Virus record (IMG/VR): IMGVR_UViG_3300043418_000120
Span: 1 to 64,000 of that record
Length of the DNA: 64,000 nucleotides
Strand: one strand, 5' to 3'
From: a virus
Positions 49,478-55,339 of the stretch are shown in pieces. The notes beneath the pieces are model-generated. The model saw only the letters and a program-made list of their open reading frames with translations. It ran no database searches and was not told the DNA's origin. The position numbers were made by a program, and so were the translations under genes. The number at the start of each line of letters is the position of its first letter. The first letter of the stretch is position 1.

Positions 49478-49779
49478 TGTTCAGTTTCTTCAAATCCAAA
49501 CCTACCAAGCCAGCGATCCCAGAGATTATGCGTCGCTACCGCTACACATGCTCATGCGGCGAGCACACTGACCTTGAGTGGTGCCCTGCCTGTGGTATCC
49601 GTAACACATACAAGTGGAACGGCAGCAAGGGCTATCCAACCCGCGCAAAGGCGTCGCCAGCGATCACTACCTCGTCCTCGGACAGCTACGTGGACATGAG
49701 CTCGTCCTTCAGCAGCTACAGCAGCTCGGACAGCTCATGCTCTAGTGACGGTGGCAGCTGCTCGGGTGGTGGCGAATAA
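49477..49779 (+). CDS. Zinc-ribbon protein with serine-rich tail
   Basis: 100 residues from ATG 49477, which overlaps the previous stop. CSCGEHTDLEWCPACG (about residues 29-44) is a CxC...CxxC zinc ribbon. The last 35 residues are almost all Ser, Asp and Gly (SYVDMSSSFSSYSSSDSSC), a low-complexity tail with two cysteines. No family recognised. Confidence 0.62.
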   Translation: MFSFFKSKPTKPAIPEIMRRYRYTCSCGEHTDLEWCPACGIRNTYKWNGSKGYPTRAKASPAITTSSSDSYVDMSSSFSSYSSSDSSCSSDGGSCSGGGE

Positions 49780-49827
49780 CCCTACAGCTCGTAGGGGCTT
49801 TACTTTAATTCGGATTGGTAGTATAAT
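49778..49827 (+). promoter_or_regulatory. Cassette: terminator hairpin plus early promoter
   Basis: CCCTAC, loop AGCTC, GTAGGG, then TTTACT (49799), spacer TTAATTCGGATTGGTAG, TATAAT (49822). The leader is the same GTGAGAAAAGAAAGG type as that after the cassette at 42943. Confidence 0.88.
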
Positions 49828-49858
49828 CAATCTATTGTGAGAAAAGAAAGGTTTTGAT

Positions 49859-50008
49859 ATGATTCGCGTTGTTACTGGTTTCCTGATTGTGTTTGGTGCT
49901 GTGGGTGGTCTTGATAATGCTACTGACTCTAACCTGTTGCCCTTGGTAGCTATCGCGGTTGCTGGCTTGGCCATCATGGCAGCTGGTCTGAGCAAGGTGA
50001 CCAAATGA
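49859..50008 (+). CDS. Small two-span membrane protein
   Basis: 49 residues with AAAGG upstream. Two hydrophobic segments, VVTGFLIVFGAVGGL and LLPLVAIAVAGLAIMAAGL, separated by a polar DNATDSN turn. This is a recurring small phage protein type (MIR...G.LIV.GAVGGLDN). Function unknown. Coupled by ATGA to the next gene. Confidence 0.65.
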   Translation: MIRVVTGFLIVFGAVGGLDNATDSNLLPLVAIAVAGLAIMAAGLSKVTK

Positions 50009-50148
50009 GCTACATCCTGATCACTCCAACGGGCAAGACCTATACCTTCTACCTGAAGGCTGTCGCACAAACGTATCTGCAAGCCTATGGTGGTACACTG
50101 ATTACCCCTACCACTGGTAAGGTCATTTCCGAAACTGCTTGCGCATAA
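50005..50148 (+). CDS. Small protein whose C-terminus is cassette-derived
   Basis: 47 residues starting at ATG 50005, overlapping the previous stop. The N-terminus (SYILITPTGKTYTFYLKAVAQTYLQAYGG) is followed by TPTTGKVISETACA. The last 14 codons correspond to a decayed cassette hairpin (CCCCTACC...GTAAGGT) and to the promoter -35 region. The TAA stop is the TAA of the conserved TAATTCGG spacer. The same C-terminal motif occurs in the next gene. Confidence 0.65.
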   Translation: MSYILITPTGKTYTFYLKAVAQTYLQAYGGTLITPTTGKVISETACA

Positions 50149-50167
50149 TTCGGATCTAGAGTATAAT
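50139..50167 (+). promoter_or_regulatory. Degenerate cassette promoter
   Basis: TTGCGC, 17-bp spacer ATAATTCGGATCTAGAG, TATAAT (50162-50167). The -35 element is weak and is part of the preceding coding sequence. The ATG of the next gene begins eight bases after the -10 box. Confidence 0.7.
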
Positions 50168-50174
50168 CAATCCT

Positions 50175-50378
50175 ATGATGAACGAAATTAGAATTGAACG
50201 TGCCTTCGGGATGGATAAGCTGGGTCGCGATGTACCTGTGGGCTTTGACATCTATGTGGATGGCAACTGGGGCAACCGTTTCCGCACCCTGCGTGAGTGC
50301 AAGGTAGCGCTCGCTGCTGATGGCATCCAGTATAACCCTACCATGCGTAAGGTTATTTCCGAAAGTGCTTTACGTTAA
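50175..50378 (+). CDS. Small protein, possibly from a leaderless mRNA
   Basis: 67 residues (or 66 from ATG 50178). The N-terminal part (RIERAFGMDKLGRDVPVGFDIYVDGNWGNRFRTLRECKVAL, quoted in part) is an independent small domain. The C-terminus NPTMRKVISESALR is encoded by the decayed cassette and matches the end of the previous gene. There is no Shine-Dalgarno, and the ATG lies at the expected transcription start, so translation would be leaderless or from read-through RNA. Confidence 0.62.
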   Translation: MMNEIRIERAFGMDKLGRDVPVGFDIYVDGNWGNRFRTLRECKVALAADGIQYNPTMRKVISESALR

Positions 50379-50397
50379 TTCGGTTTCGACGTATAAT
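50369..50397 (+). promoter_or_regulatory. Degenerate cassette promoter
   Basis: TTTACG, spacer TTAATTCGGTTTCGACG, TATAAT (50392). The -35 element is inside the 3' end of the preceding gene. The leader (TTACTCTATTGATTTGA...) nearly matches that of the gene at 61898. Confidence 0.75.
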
Positions 50398-50427
50398 TAC
50401 TCTATTGATTTGAAAGAAAGACTGAAA

Positions 50428-51351
50428 ATGACTAATACCGTGAAGACCTCTGTTTCGTTTGATAAAGTTTCTGGCAAGTACACTGTTCAGATTGGTGATC
50501 AAAAGCCTTTCAAGACTGCCAAGAAGAGCCATATTGAATGGAAATTCAAGCAGGTCACAGGTATGGACATGGACTATGACTCTATCGTGGCTGGTGAGGT
50601 TGAGGCTAAGCAAGCCAAGGACAATAAGTTCGGTATCAACGCTCGCTTCGCCTTTGTTGAGCAGCTGGTCTCAATGGTTGCTGACGGTGTTCAGCCTAGT
50701 GCCGTGATCACTGGTGAGGGTGGTCTGGGTAAGACTCACACTGTTACTAAGACGCTGGCTGCTAAGGGCTACACCGATATCTCCGATTTGAGTGAGTTCG
50801 CAGTTGGCTCAACTCTGGCTCGTAAGTCATTCAAGACAATCAAGGGCTTCTCAACCGCAAAGGGCTTGTACCGCACTCTGTTTGAGAACAATAAGTCAGT
50901 TATCGTGTTTGACGACTGCGACGCTGTGCTCAAGGATCCAGTTGCTCTCAATGTGTTGAAGTCAGCCCTGGACAGCTACGGCAAGCGCATTATCAGCTGG
51001 AACGCTGAGTCGGGTGATGACCTGCCTCGTAGCTTCAACTTTGAGGGTCGTGTGATTTTCATCTCCAACATGGACCAATCTAAAATCGACCAAGCAATTC
51101 GTAGCCGCTCGATGATGATTGACCTGAGCATGACTACCGAGCAGAAGATTGACCGTATGGAAACAATTGCTGCTAGCCCTGACTTCATGCCTGAGTATTC
51201 AGCTGAGATCAAGCAAGATGCATTGAACCTGATCCGTGAACTCAAGGACGACGCCAAGGAAATCAGCCTGCGTACGCTTATCGCAATCAGCAAGGTGCGC
51301 GCAGCTAACAAAGAATGGAAAGCTCTGGCAGAATACATGCTGGTAGCCTAA
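50428..51351 (+). CDS. AAA+ family ATPase
   Basis: 307 residues from ATG 50428, placed 31 bases after the -10 box; longer in-frame starts lie upstream of the promoter. N-terminal about 75 residues form a separate domain. The ATPase has Walker A TGEGGLGKTH (95-104), Walker B SVIVFDDCDAV (157-167), a sensor-1 segment VIFISNMD and an arginine-rich IRSRSMMIDL. It resembles phage P-loop ATPases of unknown role rather than a known helicase or clamp loader. Its leader matches that of the VWA gene at 61898. Confidence 0.78.
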   Translation: MTNTVKTSVSFDKVSGKYTVQIGDQKPFKTAKKSHIEWKFKQVTGMDMDYDSIVAGEVEAKQAKDNKFGINARFAFVEQLVSMVADGVQPSAVITGEGGLGKTHTVTKTLAAKGYTDISDLSEFAVGSTLARKSFKTIKGFSTAKGLYRTLFENNKSVIVFDDCDAVLKDPVALNVLKSALDSYGKRIISWNAESGDDLPRSFNFEGRVIFISNMDQSKIDQAIRSRSMMIDLSMTTEQKIDRMETIAASPDFMPEYSAEIKQDALNLIRELKDDAKEISLRTLIAISKVRAANKEWKALAEYMLVA

Positions 51352-51389
51352 TCAGTACTACGTTTAACCGAAGACAGAAAGAGAATATT

Positions 51390-51590
51390 ATGAAGAATTT
51401 TGACATGACTACAGTAAGCACTAAGCTCGCTCTTGACATTATGACTGGAGTAAAGGTTGATATGGAGAAGGTACAAGAGCAGTACGCATTAGGCAACTAC
51501 ACTACAATCAAGTTGATCGATCGAGTGATTAGCAAGGTAGAGAGTCTAACAGAGGCAGAGGTTGCTCCTGAGGGCACTACCATTCAGTGA
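51390..51590 (+). CDS. Small acidic helical protein
   Basis: 66 residues from ATG 51390 (GAAAGAG upstream). Helical, with TKLALDIMTGVKVDMEKVQEQY and IKLIDRVISKVESL. It follows the ATPase gene by 38 bases and is the last coding sequence before the gene-poor RNA-rich region. Function unknown. Confidence 0.6.
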   Translation: MKNFDMTTVSTKLALDIMTGVKVDMEKVQEQYALGNYTTIKLIDRVISKVESLTEAEVAPEGTTIQ

Positions 51591-51664
51591 CACGCCGACC
51601 TGAGGCAGCTGCGCTGCTTTGTAGCGGAGTCTAATAAATAGCGTTCGCTCTCGCTACAGGCGTG
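51591..51664 (+). ncRNA. Candidate structured RNA (three-way junction)
   Basis: Starts directly after the 66-residue gene. An outer stem CACGCC (51591-51596)/GGCGTG (51659-51664) encloses GCAGC-TGC-GCTGC and a longer hairpin TGTAGCG...CGCTACA. Three nested stems within 74 bases suggest a folded RNA element, perhaps a 3' end structure or a regulatory RNA. No known ribozyme core was found by eye. Confidence 0.4.
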
Positions 51665-51753
51665 GTTGGGTGTGTTCGTCTTAACCTGTTCGGTATCTTG
51701 CACGCACAAATACCCCTTCGTAAATGACCCATCCTGCAGCATAAATGTCAAGT

Positions 51754-51778
51754 AAAACCTACGTTCGGAAGGGTTTTT
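51754..51778 (+). terminator. Terminator
   Basis: AAAACC...GGTTTT stem with short loop and T-run at 51754-51778. It ends the unit containing the AAA+ ATPase. The 90 bases before it, after the structured element, hold no gene that I can support. Confidence 0.6.
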
Positions 51779-51780
51779 CA

Positions 51781-51809
51781 TTGACTTTTTCGTCAAAAAA
51801 GACTATAAT
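51781..51809 (+). promoter_or_regulatory. Sigma70 promoter of a transcript with no clear gene
   Basis: TTGACT, 17 bp, TATAAT (51804-51809), directly after a terminator. The next 100 bases contain only a 13-codon frame (ATG 51868) without a good Shine-Dalgarno. The product may be a small RNA. Confidence 0.65.
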
Positions 51810-51911
51810 CACAGAGTGATTATGTGGTAGCCCCTTACCCCTTTGGACAGCATAAGAGTGGTTACATATGGAGGTATTGGTGGAAGCCTTGGTGGATGTT
51901 CGGAGATAGTC

Positions 51912-51940
51912 TTGACATATATTCCCATATGCTGTATAAT
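51912..51940 (+). promoter_or_regulatory. Sigma70 promoter with shared initial transcribed sequence
   Basis: TTGACA, 17 bp, TATAAT (51935-51940), then AACAGTGTTGGGTTTCT (51941-51957), identical to the start of the minus-strand RNA at 900 and one base off that at 28530. The leader is about 95 bases and includes a near repeat (ACTCCATGAGAA and ACTCCATGGAGAA) before the ATG at 52042. Confidence 0.8.
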
Positions 51941-52041
51941 AACAGTGTTGGGTTTCTGAATGATGTAATGGTAACAGTAGTCAGTAGATGACTTACTCCA
52001 TGAGAATCAGATGAACAGTTGACTGACTCCATGGAGAAACG

Positions 52042-52215
52042 ATGAAAGGTTTGGCAATGGAACTGAGCATGCTAGAGGTTATGATGTATGTAGGCAACTA
52101 CATGGATATGAATGACATGACAAGCATAAGACACATTACTGCTAGGGATCTAGAACGAATGGCAGAAGACTTGGAAATTTCCGTGGGAGCACTAGTGGAT
52201 ATACTTGACGCTTGA
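52042..52215 (+). CDS. Small methionine-rich acidic protein
   Basis: 57 residues (MKGLAMELSMLEVMMYVGNYMDMNDM at the start, quoted in part) with nine methionines. GGAGA is five bases before the ATG. The C-terminal half (RHITARDLERMAEDLEISVGALVDILDA) looks like a small helical bundle similar to the DNA-recognition part of short regulators, but that is weak. Own promoter at 51912; the next promoter overlaps its stop. Confidence 0.6.
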   Translation: MKGLAMELSMLEVMMYVGNYMDMNDMTSIRHITARDLERMAEDLEISVGALVDILDA

Positions 52216-52240
52216 CATTTATGGGAGAATCAGGTATAAT
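52212..52240 (+). promoter_or_regulatory. Sigma70 promoter
   Basis: TTGACA overlapping the preceding stop, 17 bp ending CAGG, TATAAT (52235-52240). It would drive the long chain of small genes starting at 52389. Confidence 0.85.
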
Positions 52241-52285
52241 TGCTTGACATATAAGGGGGTAGGGTCACTGGAGACGAAGTTAATT

Positions 52286-52330
52286 TCGGGTCCCCTTGGA
52301 GTTGGTCGGGTCCCCTTCGGCTTGACCCGC
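52286..52330 (+). repeat. Tandem TCGGGTCCCCTT repeat with hairpin in a leader
   Basis: TCGGGTCCCCTT occurs at 52286-52297 and 52306-52317. The second copy can pair with GACCCG (52324-52329), and the GGGG/GGGTC upstream (about 52253-52265) could pair with GACCC/CCCC. This lies in the 150-base leader between the promoter at 52212 and the gene at 52389, so it may act as an attenuator or a structured leader. Confidence 0.45.
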
Positions 52331-52388
52331 CCCAATTATTTCTTTAATCCCTAAAAAGATTCCCCTGATCCAAAGCTGAAGATTTCCG

Positions 52389-52649
52389 ATGAAAGTCGCT
52401 GAAAAAATCGCTGCAAAAATTTTTGAGCTGCAAAGCTGTTTGGAAGATATTATGGAAAAGTACTTGGTAAAGGCTCAACACTATGACATGGCGGTTGGCT
52501 TGGAGGTTTGGTTGGTTCGAGAGGCAACACCCCAGACAGAGTTTTATGGCAAGAAGTATTGGTTGGTTACAACTAATCCGGACAAGGTGGTGGCAGACGA
52601 TGGCTACCTTCGAATTATCCCCGACAGCAAACTGGAGCCAGCTCCATGA
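52389..52649 (+). CDS. Unrecognised early protein
   Basis: 86 residues. The first half is helical (KVAEKIAAKIFELQSCLEDIMEKYLVKAQ, quoted in part), then TEFYGKKYWLVTTNPDKVV. It opens a chain of about 20 short genes that overlap by ATGA or TAATG. No family recognised. Confidence 0.6.
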   Translation: MKVAEKIAAKIFELQSCLEDIMEKYLVKAQHYDMAVGLEVWLVREATPQTEFYGKKYWLVTTNPDKVVADDGYLRIIPDSKLEPAP

Positions 52650-52825
52650 GTGACCACAATTTCAACCGAAAGCTGAACACCGTGGGCATGTTCATTTACT
52701 GTGGCAAATGTGGTTTGGTTCGCCTAGGAAATAAGGCAACACAAAAAGCGATTACCAAGCCTTGTGGTGGTTTACGAGATTTGGATGACGAAGCCTACTT
52801 GAAGGTAAAGGGAACGAAGCGATGA
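52646..52825 (+). CDS. Small zinc-binding protein
   Basis: 59 residues starting inside the previous stop (ATGA). YCGKCGLVRLG near residues 18-28 is a Cys-x-x-Cys knuckle and a third Cys (CGG) follows; rest is basic (KATQKAITK, KVKGTKR). Predicted metal-binding protein of unknown role. Confidence 0.58.
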   Translation: MSDHNFNRKLNTVGMFIYCGKCGLVRLGNKATQKAITKPCGGLRDLDDEAYLKVKGTKR

Positions 52826-52989
52826 TAGATGTAATTGTTTGGCTGCTCATTGGGGCAATTGGTATGTTGATTGGCTCAATCGTGGGAGTCTATTTTGATA
52901 ACGGTTCGGTTAGCCCCGATTGCTGGATTGGACTGGCCATTGTTTGGGGCTTGCCCCTTTGTGGTTGTGCTTGCGAACTTGGGGATTAA
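52822..52989 (+). CDS. Small two-span membrane protein
   Basis: 55 residues. Helices VIVWLLIGAIGMLIGSIVGVYF and WIGLAIVWGLPLCGCACEL are hydrophobic and separated by a polar loop. Starts overlapping the preceding stop. Function unknown. Confidence 0.58.
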   Translation: MIDVIVWLLIGAIGMLIGSIVGVYFDNGSVSPDCWIGLAIVWGLPLCGCACELGD

Positions 52990-52990
52990 C

Positions 52991-53128
52991 ATGGCAGATA
53001 TTACGGTAGGTACGATAATTTTGGCGATTGCTATTGGCTCTATGTATGGAGCAGCCGTTGGTTGGATGTTCTTTGGCGGTATGCTGATACTCTTTGGCTT
53101 GGTTCAGGTTATTGTGGGTAAGAAATGA
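52991..53128 (+). CDS. Small membrane protein
   Basis: 45 residues from ATG 52991, with TTGGGGAT upstream. Almost all hydrophobic (VGTIILAIAIGSMYGAAVGWMFFGGMLILFGLVQVIV, quoted in part), with a short basic end. Predicted inner-membrane peptide with two helices. Confidence 0.55.
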   Translation: MADITVGTIILAIAIGSMYGAAVGWMFFGGMLILFGLVQVIVGKK

Positions 53129-53141
53129 TTGGAACAATCTA

Positions 53142-53276
53142 ATGATTTGGTTGTTATTGGTTATCTTCATACTCCCTCTCTGCTGTATAGCTGCTTGGTT
53201 TGTGGCTGTGAGTAAGGCGAGTGATGATCGATATGAGCGTGAGCTGGATAGAATTTATGGTAGGAGACGGAAATGA
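53142..53276 (+). CDS. Small membrane protein with basic tail
   Basis: 44 residues from ATG 53142. One membrane helix (IWLLLVIFILPLCCIAAWFVAV) and a charged cytoplasmic tail (RYERELDRIYGRRRK). The Shine-Dalgarno is weak; translation may depend on the upstream genes. Overlaps the next start by ATGA. Confidence 0.55.
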   Translation: MIWLLLVIFILPLCCIAAWFVAVSKASDDRYERELDRIYGRRRK

Positions 53277-53647
53277 TGGATAATTTTGAAAAATGGTTCT
53301 TTGAGGGTGAGGAATTCTCCCTTCGTGCTGAGCGTTTCTATGAATCCTTGGAGGCTATGGAGTCTCCAGCGGCAAAGGAAGCTAACTTGGTTCTTTGGCT
53401 GAAGGCTGCGTTTGAAGCTGGCTATGCTGCTGGGTATGTGTCTGGAGTTGATGCTACGGAAAAATCCGTTGCCCTTCGGGAAAATGCCTTGGCTGGAGAG
53501 GAGAACCACGCAGGGGATGGAGGATACTCTATTGGTAACCGAGAAGACCATGATGCGTTTGTTATGCTGCGACTTGGTCTGGCATCAAAGCAGGAGTTGG
53601 CTGAGTACTATCGTAAACTTGATGCTGGCGAGTGGCCACTGTCATGA
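53273..53647 (+). CDS. Unrecognised acidic protein
   Basis: 124 residues, ATG ATG start with AGGAGACGG upstream. Helical and acidic; the centre has AKEANLVLWLKAAFEAGYAAGYVSG, a pattern of small residues common in phage proteins of this sort (AFEAGY). Ends VMLRLGLASKQELAEYYRKLDAGEWPLS. Function unknown. Confidence 0.62.
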   Translation: MMDNFEKWFFEGEEFSLRAERFYESLEAMESPAAKEANLVLWLKAAFEAGYAAGYVSGVDATEKSVALRENALAGEENHAGDGGYSIGNREDHDAFVMLRLGLASKQELAEYYRKLDAGEWPLS

Positions 53648-53943
53648 GAACAATTTACAAATATCCATTGACCGTTGACCACCTACAGGTTATCGAGGCT
53701 CCACTGCCAGCTCGAGTGTTATCTGTTAAGAACCAGAACGGTACACTGTGCGCTTGGGTTCAGGTGGACACTACTTGTACTGGACCAGGATGGTGGCCAC
53801 GTGAGCGCGAGTTTATGATTCTGGCAACTGGTCAAGAGATGCCTAACGAATGGGTCATGGAAGACTACCACTTTATTGACACCGTGTTGGTGGGCGACTT
53901 GGTTTGGCATGTGTACTGTAAGAATTATAAGGAAGAGTTGTGA
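53644..53943 (+). CDS. Conserved protein of a widespread unnamed family
   Basis: 99 residues from ATG 53644 (ATGA overlap). TIYKYPLTVDHLQVIEAPLPARVLSVKNQNGTLCAWVQVD (quoted in part), a GTG-like ATGQE turn, then FIDTVLVGDLVWHVY. This is a recurrent hypothetical family in phages and bacteria (KYPL...Q.I..P.....L.V..Q.G..C.W..V ... W.H.F). No function known. Confidence 0.7.
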   Translation: MRTIYKYPLTVDHLQVIEAPLPARVLSVKNQNGTLCAWVQVDTTCTGPGWWPREREFMILATGQEMPNEWVMEDYHFIDTVLVGDLVWHVYCKNYKEEL

Positions 53944-54227
53944 ATACTGAACTGATCAATGGAATCTCCAAGAAGGCAATTGAGCAAGTGAATGCTGAGT
54001 GTCCTGGACTTGGACCGACTGACTGGATCGAAGTGTACAATCGAATGTTCGCAGAGCTGGTTGTTCAGGAATGTGCTGCTCAGTGTGAAGTTGTAGCCGA
54101 TGGAGCTGATGCTGTTGCTAAGGGATCCTTCGTGACTGATGCTGGTCGTATGCTTCATGAGGGTATGTGGGGTGGTGCTAAGAATTGTGCTGCCAGAATT
54201 AAGAATCGTTTTGGGGATACTGAATGA
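53940..54227 (+). CDS. Unrecognised protein
   Basis: 95 residues from a GTG at 53940 that overlaps the previous stop. NTELINGISKKAIEQVNAE starts it; LVVQECAAQCEVVADGADAVAKGSF and ARIKNRFG follow. The sequence FAELVVQEC resembles a common short helical phage family. No function known. Confidence 0.62.
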   Translation: MNTELINGISKKAIEQVNAECPGLGPTDWIEVYNRMFAELVVQECAAQCEVVADGADAVAKGSFVTDAGRMLHEGMWGGAKNCAARIKNRFGDTE

Positions 54228-54430
54228 TACTTGCTACAATCGGATATGTGTTTGTGTTGCTCGTTGCGCTTTATTTTACAGCTGTGACACTTGCCTTTGG
54301 CTTTGGTACTCTGTTGATGAGTAATGAGATCGATCCAGTTGCTTGGGTATTCGCATCTATCACAGCTGCTCTTTGGTTTACCGTTTGGCAGCTTGCTCCG
54401 TTCACTGTATCGTTTACGGTTACTACATGA
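54224..54430 (+). CDS. Small two-span membrane protein
   Basis: 68 residues, two hydrophobic helices (TIGYVFVLLVALYFTAVTLAFGFGTLL and VFASITAALWFTVWQLAPF). ATGA overlap with the previous gene. Predicted inner-membrane protein; function unknown. Confidence 0.6.
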   Translation: MILATIGYVFVLLVALYFTAVTLAFGFGTLLMSNEIDPVAWVFASITAALWFTVWQLAPFTVSFTVTT

Positions 54431-54732
54431 TGGATGATCCATTCAAGATTGATCGAGACGCCCAGCTTGCTCCAGGCGTTACGTATGGCGATGCTCTAGA
54501 TGCAGCTGCTCTTGAGCTGGCCAAGGAAATTGATAAAGAAGTGATTCATATGATGACGAAAGTAAAAGAGCCCTGCCTAGAATGTGGTGAAGAGTCCGAC
54601 TGGATTCGACATACTCAGTTCGCTGGCGACCATCCGTACTGCGATAAGCATGCTCGACTAGAGAAAGACTTCGGCGAGGATGACTCCTACGCATTTTGGT
54701 CAAAGATTGTACACCCACCAAAGGAAATGTGA
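54427..54732 (+). CDS. Zinc-binding protein
   Basis: 101 residues from ATG 54427, which overlaps the previous stop. CLECGEESDWIRHTQFAGDHPYCDKHARLEK is a Cys-x-x-Cys plus CDKH metal site. The N-terminus is acidic. Function unknown. Confidence 0.6.
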   Translation: MMDDPFKIDRDAQLAPGVTYGDALDAAALELAKEIDKEVIHMMTKVKEPCLECGEESDWIRHTQFAGDHPYCDKHARLEKDFGEDDSYAFWSKIVHPPKEM

Positions 54733-54947
54733 TGAATTGGAAAATTGTTATTGGATTGTTTGTAGGCTTGCTTACTATGTCTTTCGTAAGCCTGTGGGCG
54801 TACTTGGTTGGCGCCTTCTGTGCTGCTAATTTTGATATGTCTCAGTGGGATCCGTTTGGTCGTTTCATGCTGGGTGTTCTAGGTGGTGGCGCAGCTGCTG
54901 TCAGTGGATGTGTTATGTTCGTAGCTGTTGTTGAGAGCCGACCATGA
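54732..54947 (+). CDS. Small two-span membrane protein
   Basis: 71 residues from ATG 54732 (TGATG overlap). NWKIVIGLFVGLLTMSFVSLWAYLVGAF and RFMLGVLGGGAAAVSGCVMFVAVV are membrane helices. Overlaps the next gene by ATGA. Function unknown. Confidence 0.6.
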   Translation: MNWKIVIGLFVGLLTMSFVSLWAYLVGAFCAANFDMSQWDPFGRFMLGVLGGGAAAVSGCVMFVAVVESRP

Positions 54948-55339
54948 CTGCCTTCAGAAAATTTATTACCGATGCTATCGAAAAACATTCAGTTGCTCCG
55001 ACACGTGAGGAAACGGCAACGCTTGTTCTTCGCGAAGTGCTACAATATGTTTACGATGTCTTTGGTGCAAGTAAAGATTCGGAGAACAACACAGCTTACG
55101 GACATGGGTATCATGATGGTATCGATGCTGCGCAGACTCTCATTGGAAACATCCTTGAAGTTATCCCGCGCAGGTTTCTTCGTGGCGACCGTGTTCGCGC
55201 AACGATGAATGCTGGTTTCCACAAAGGTGCTTGTGGTGTTGTTGAGTTCGTTGAGCCATCATATAATCGTGTATGGGTTCTTCGCGATAATGCATCAACT
55301 CCAGTGTACTACCATCCTGACGAGTTGGAGTTCGAATAA
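54944..55339 (+). CDS. Unrecognised protein with KOW-like C-terminus
   Basis: 131 residues. The N-terminal two-thirds are helical. The last 50 residues (FLRGDRVRATMNAGFHKGACGVVEFVEPSYNRVWVL, quoted in part) show G-D-x-V...G..G.V......V.V, the pattern of KOW/SH3-like barrels, ending YYHPDELE. The fold assignment is by eye. Stop overlaps the next start (TAATG). Confidence 0.6.
   Translation: MTAFRKFITDAIEKHSVAPTREETATLVLREVLQYVYDVFGASKDSENNTAYGHGYHDGIDAAQTLIGNILEVIPRRFLRGDRVRATMNAGFHKGACGVVEFVEPSYNRVWVLRDNASTPVYYHPDELEFE

Noticed and set aside
42943-49827. Cassettes as insertion sequences or transposon ends
   Set aside because: They lack a transposase, flanking target duplications and terminal inverted repeats other than the short terminator stem.
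51591-51664. Hammerhead or twister ribozyme
   Set aside because: CTGAGGC is not the hammerhead CUGANGA core and no GAAA partner is in place; the twister core positions do not fit. It is kept only as a generic structured element.
51868-51909. 13-codon frame MEVLVEALVDVRR as a leader peptide
   Set aside because: Too short and without a convincing Shine-Dalgarno; chance occurrence cannot be excluded.
51804-51910. tRNA or tRNA-like gene between the two promoters
   Set aside because: No cloverleaf, T-loop GGTTCGA motif or CCA end can be built by eye.
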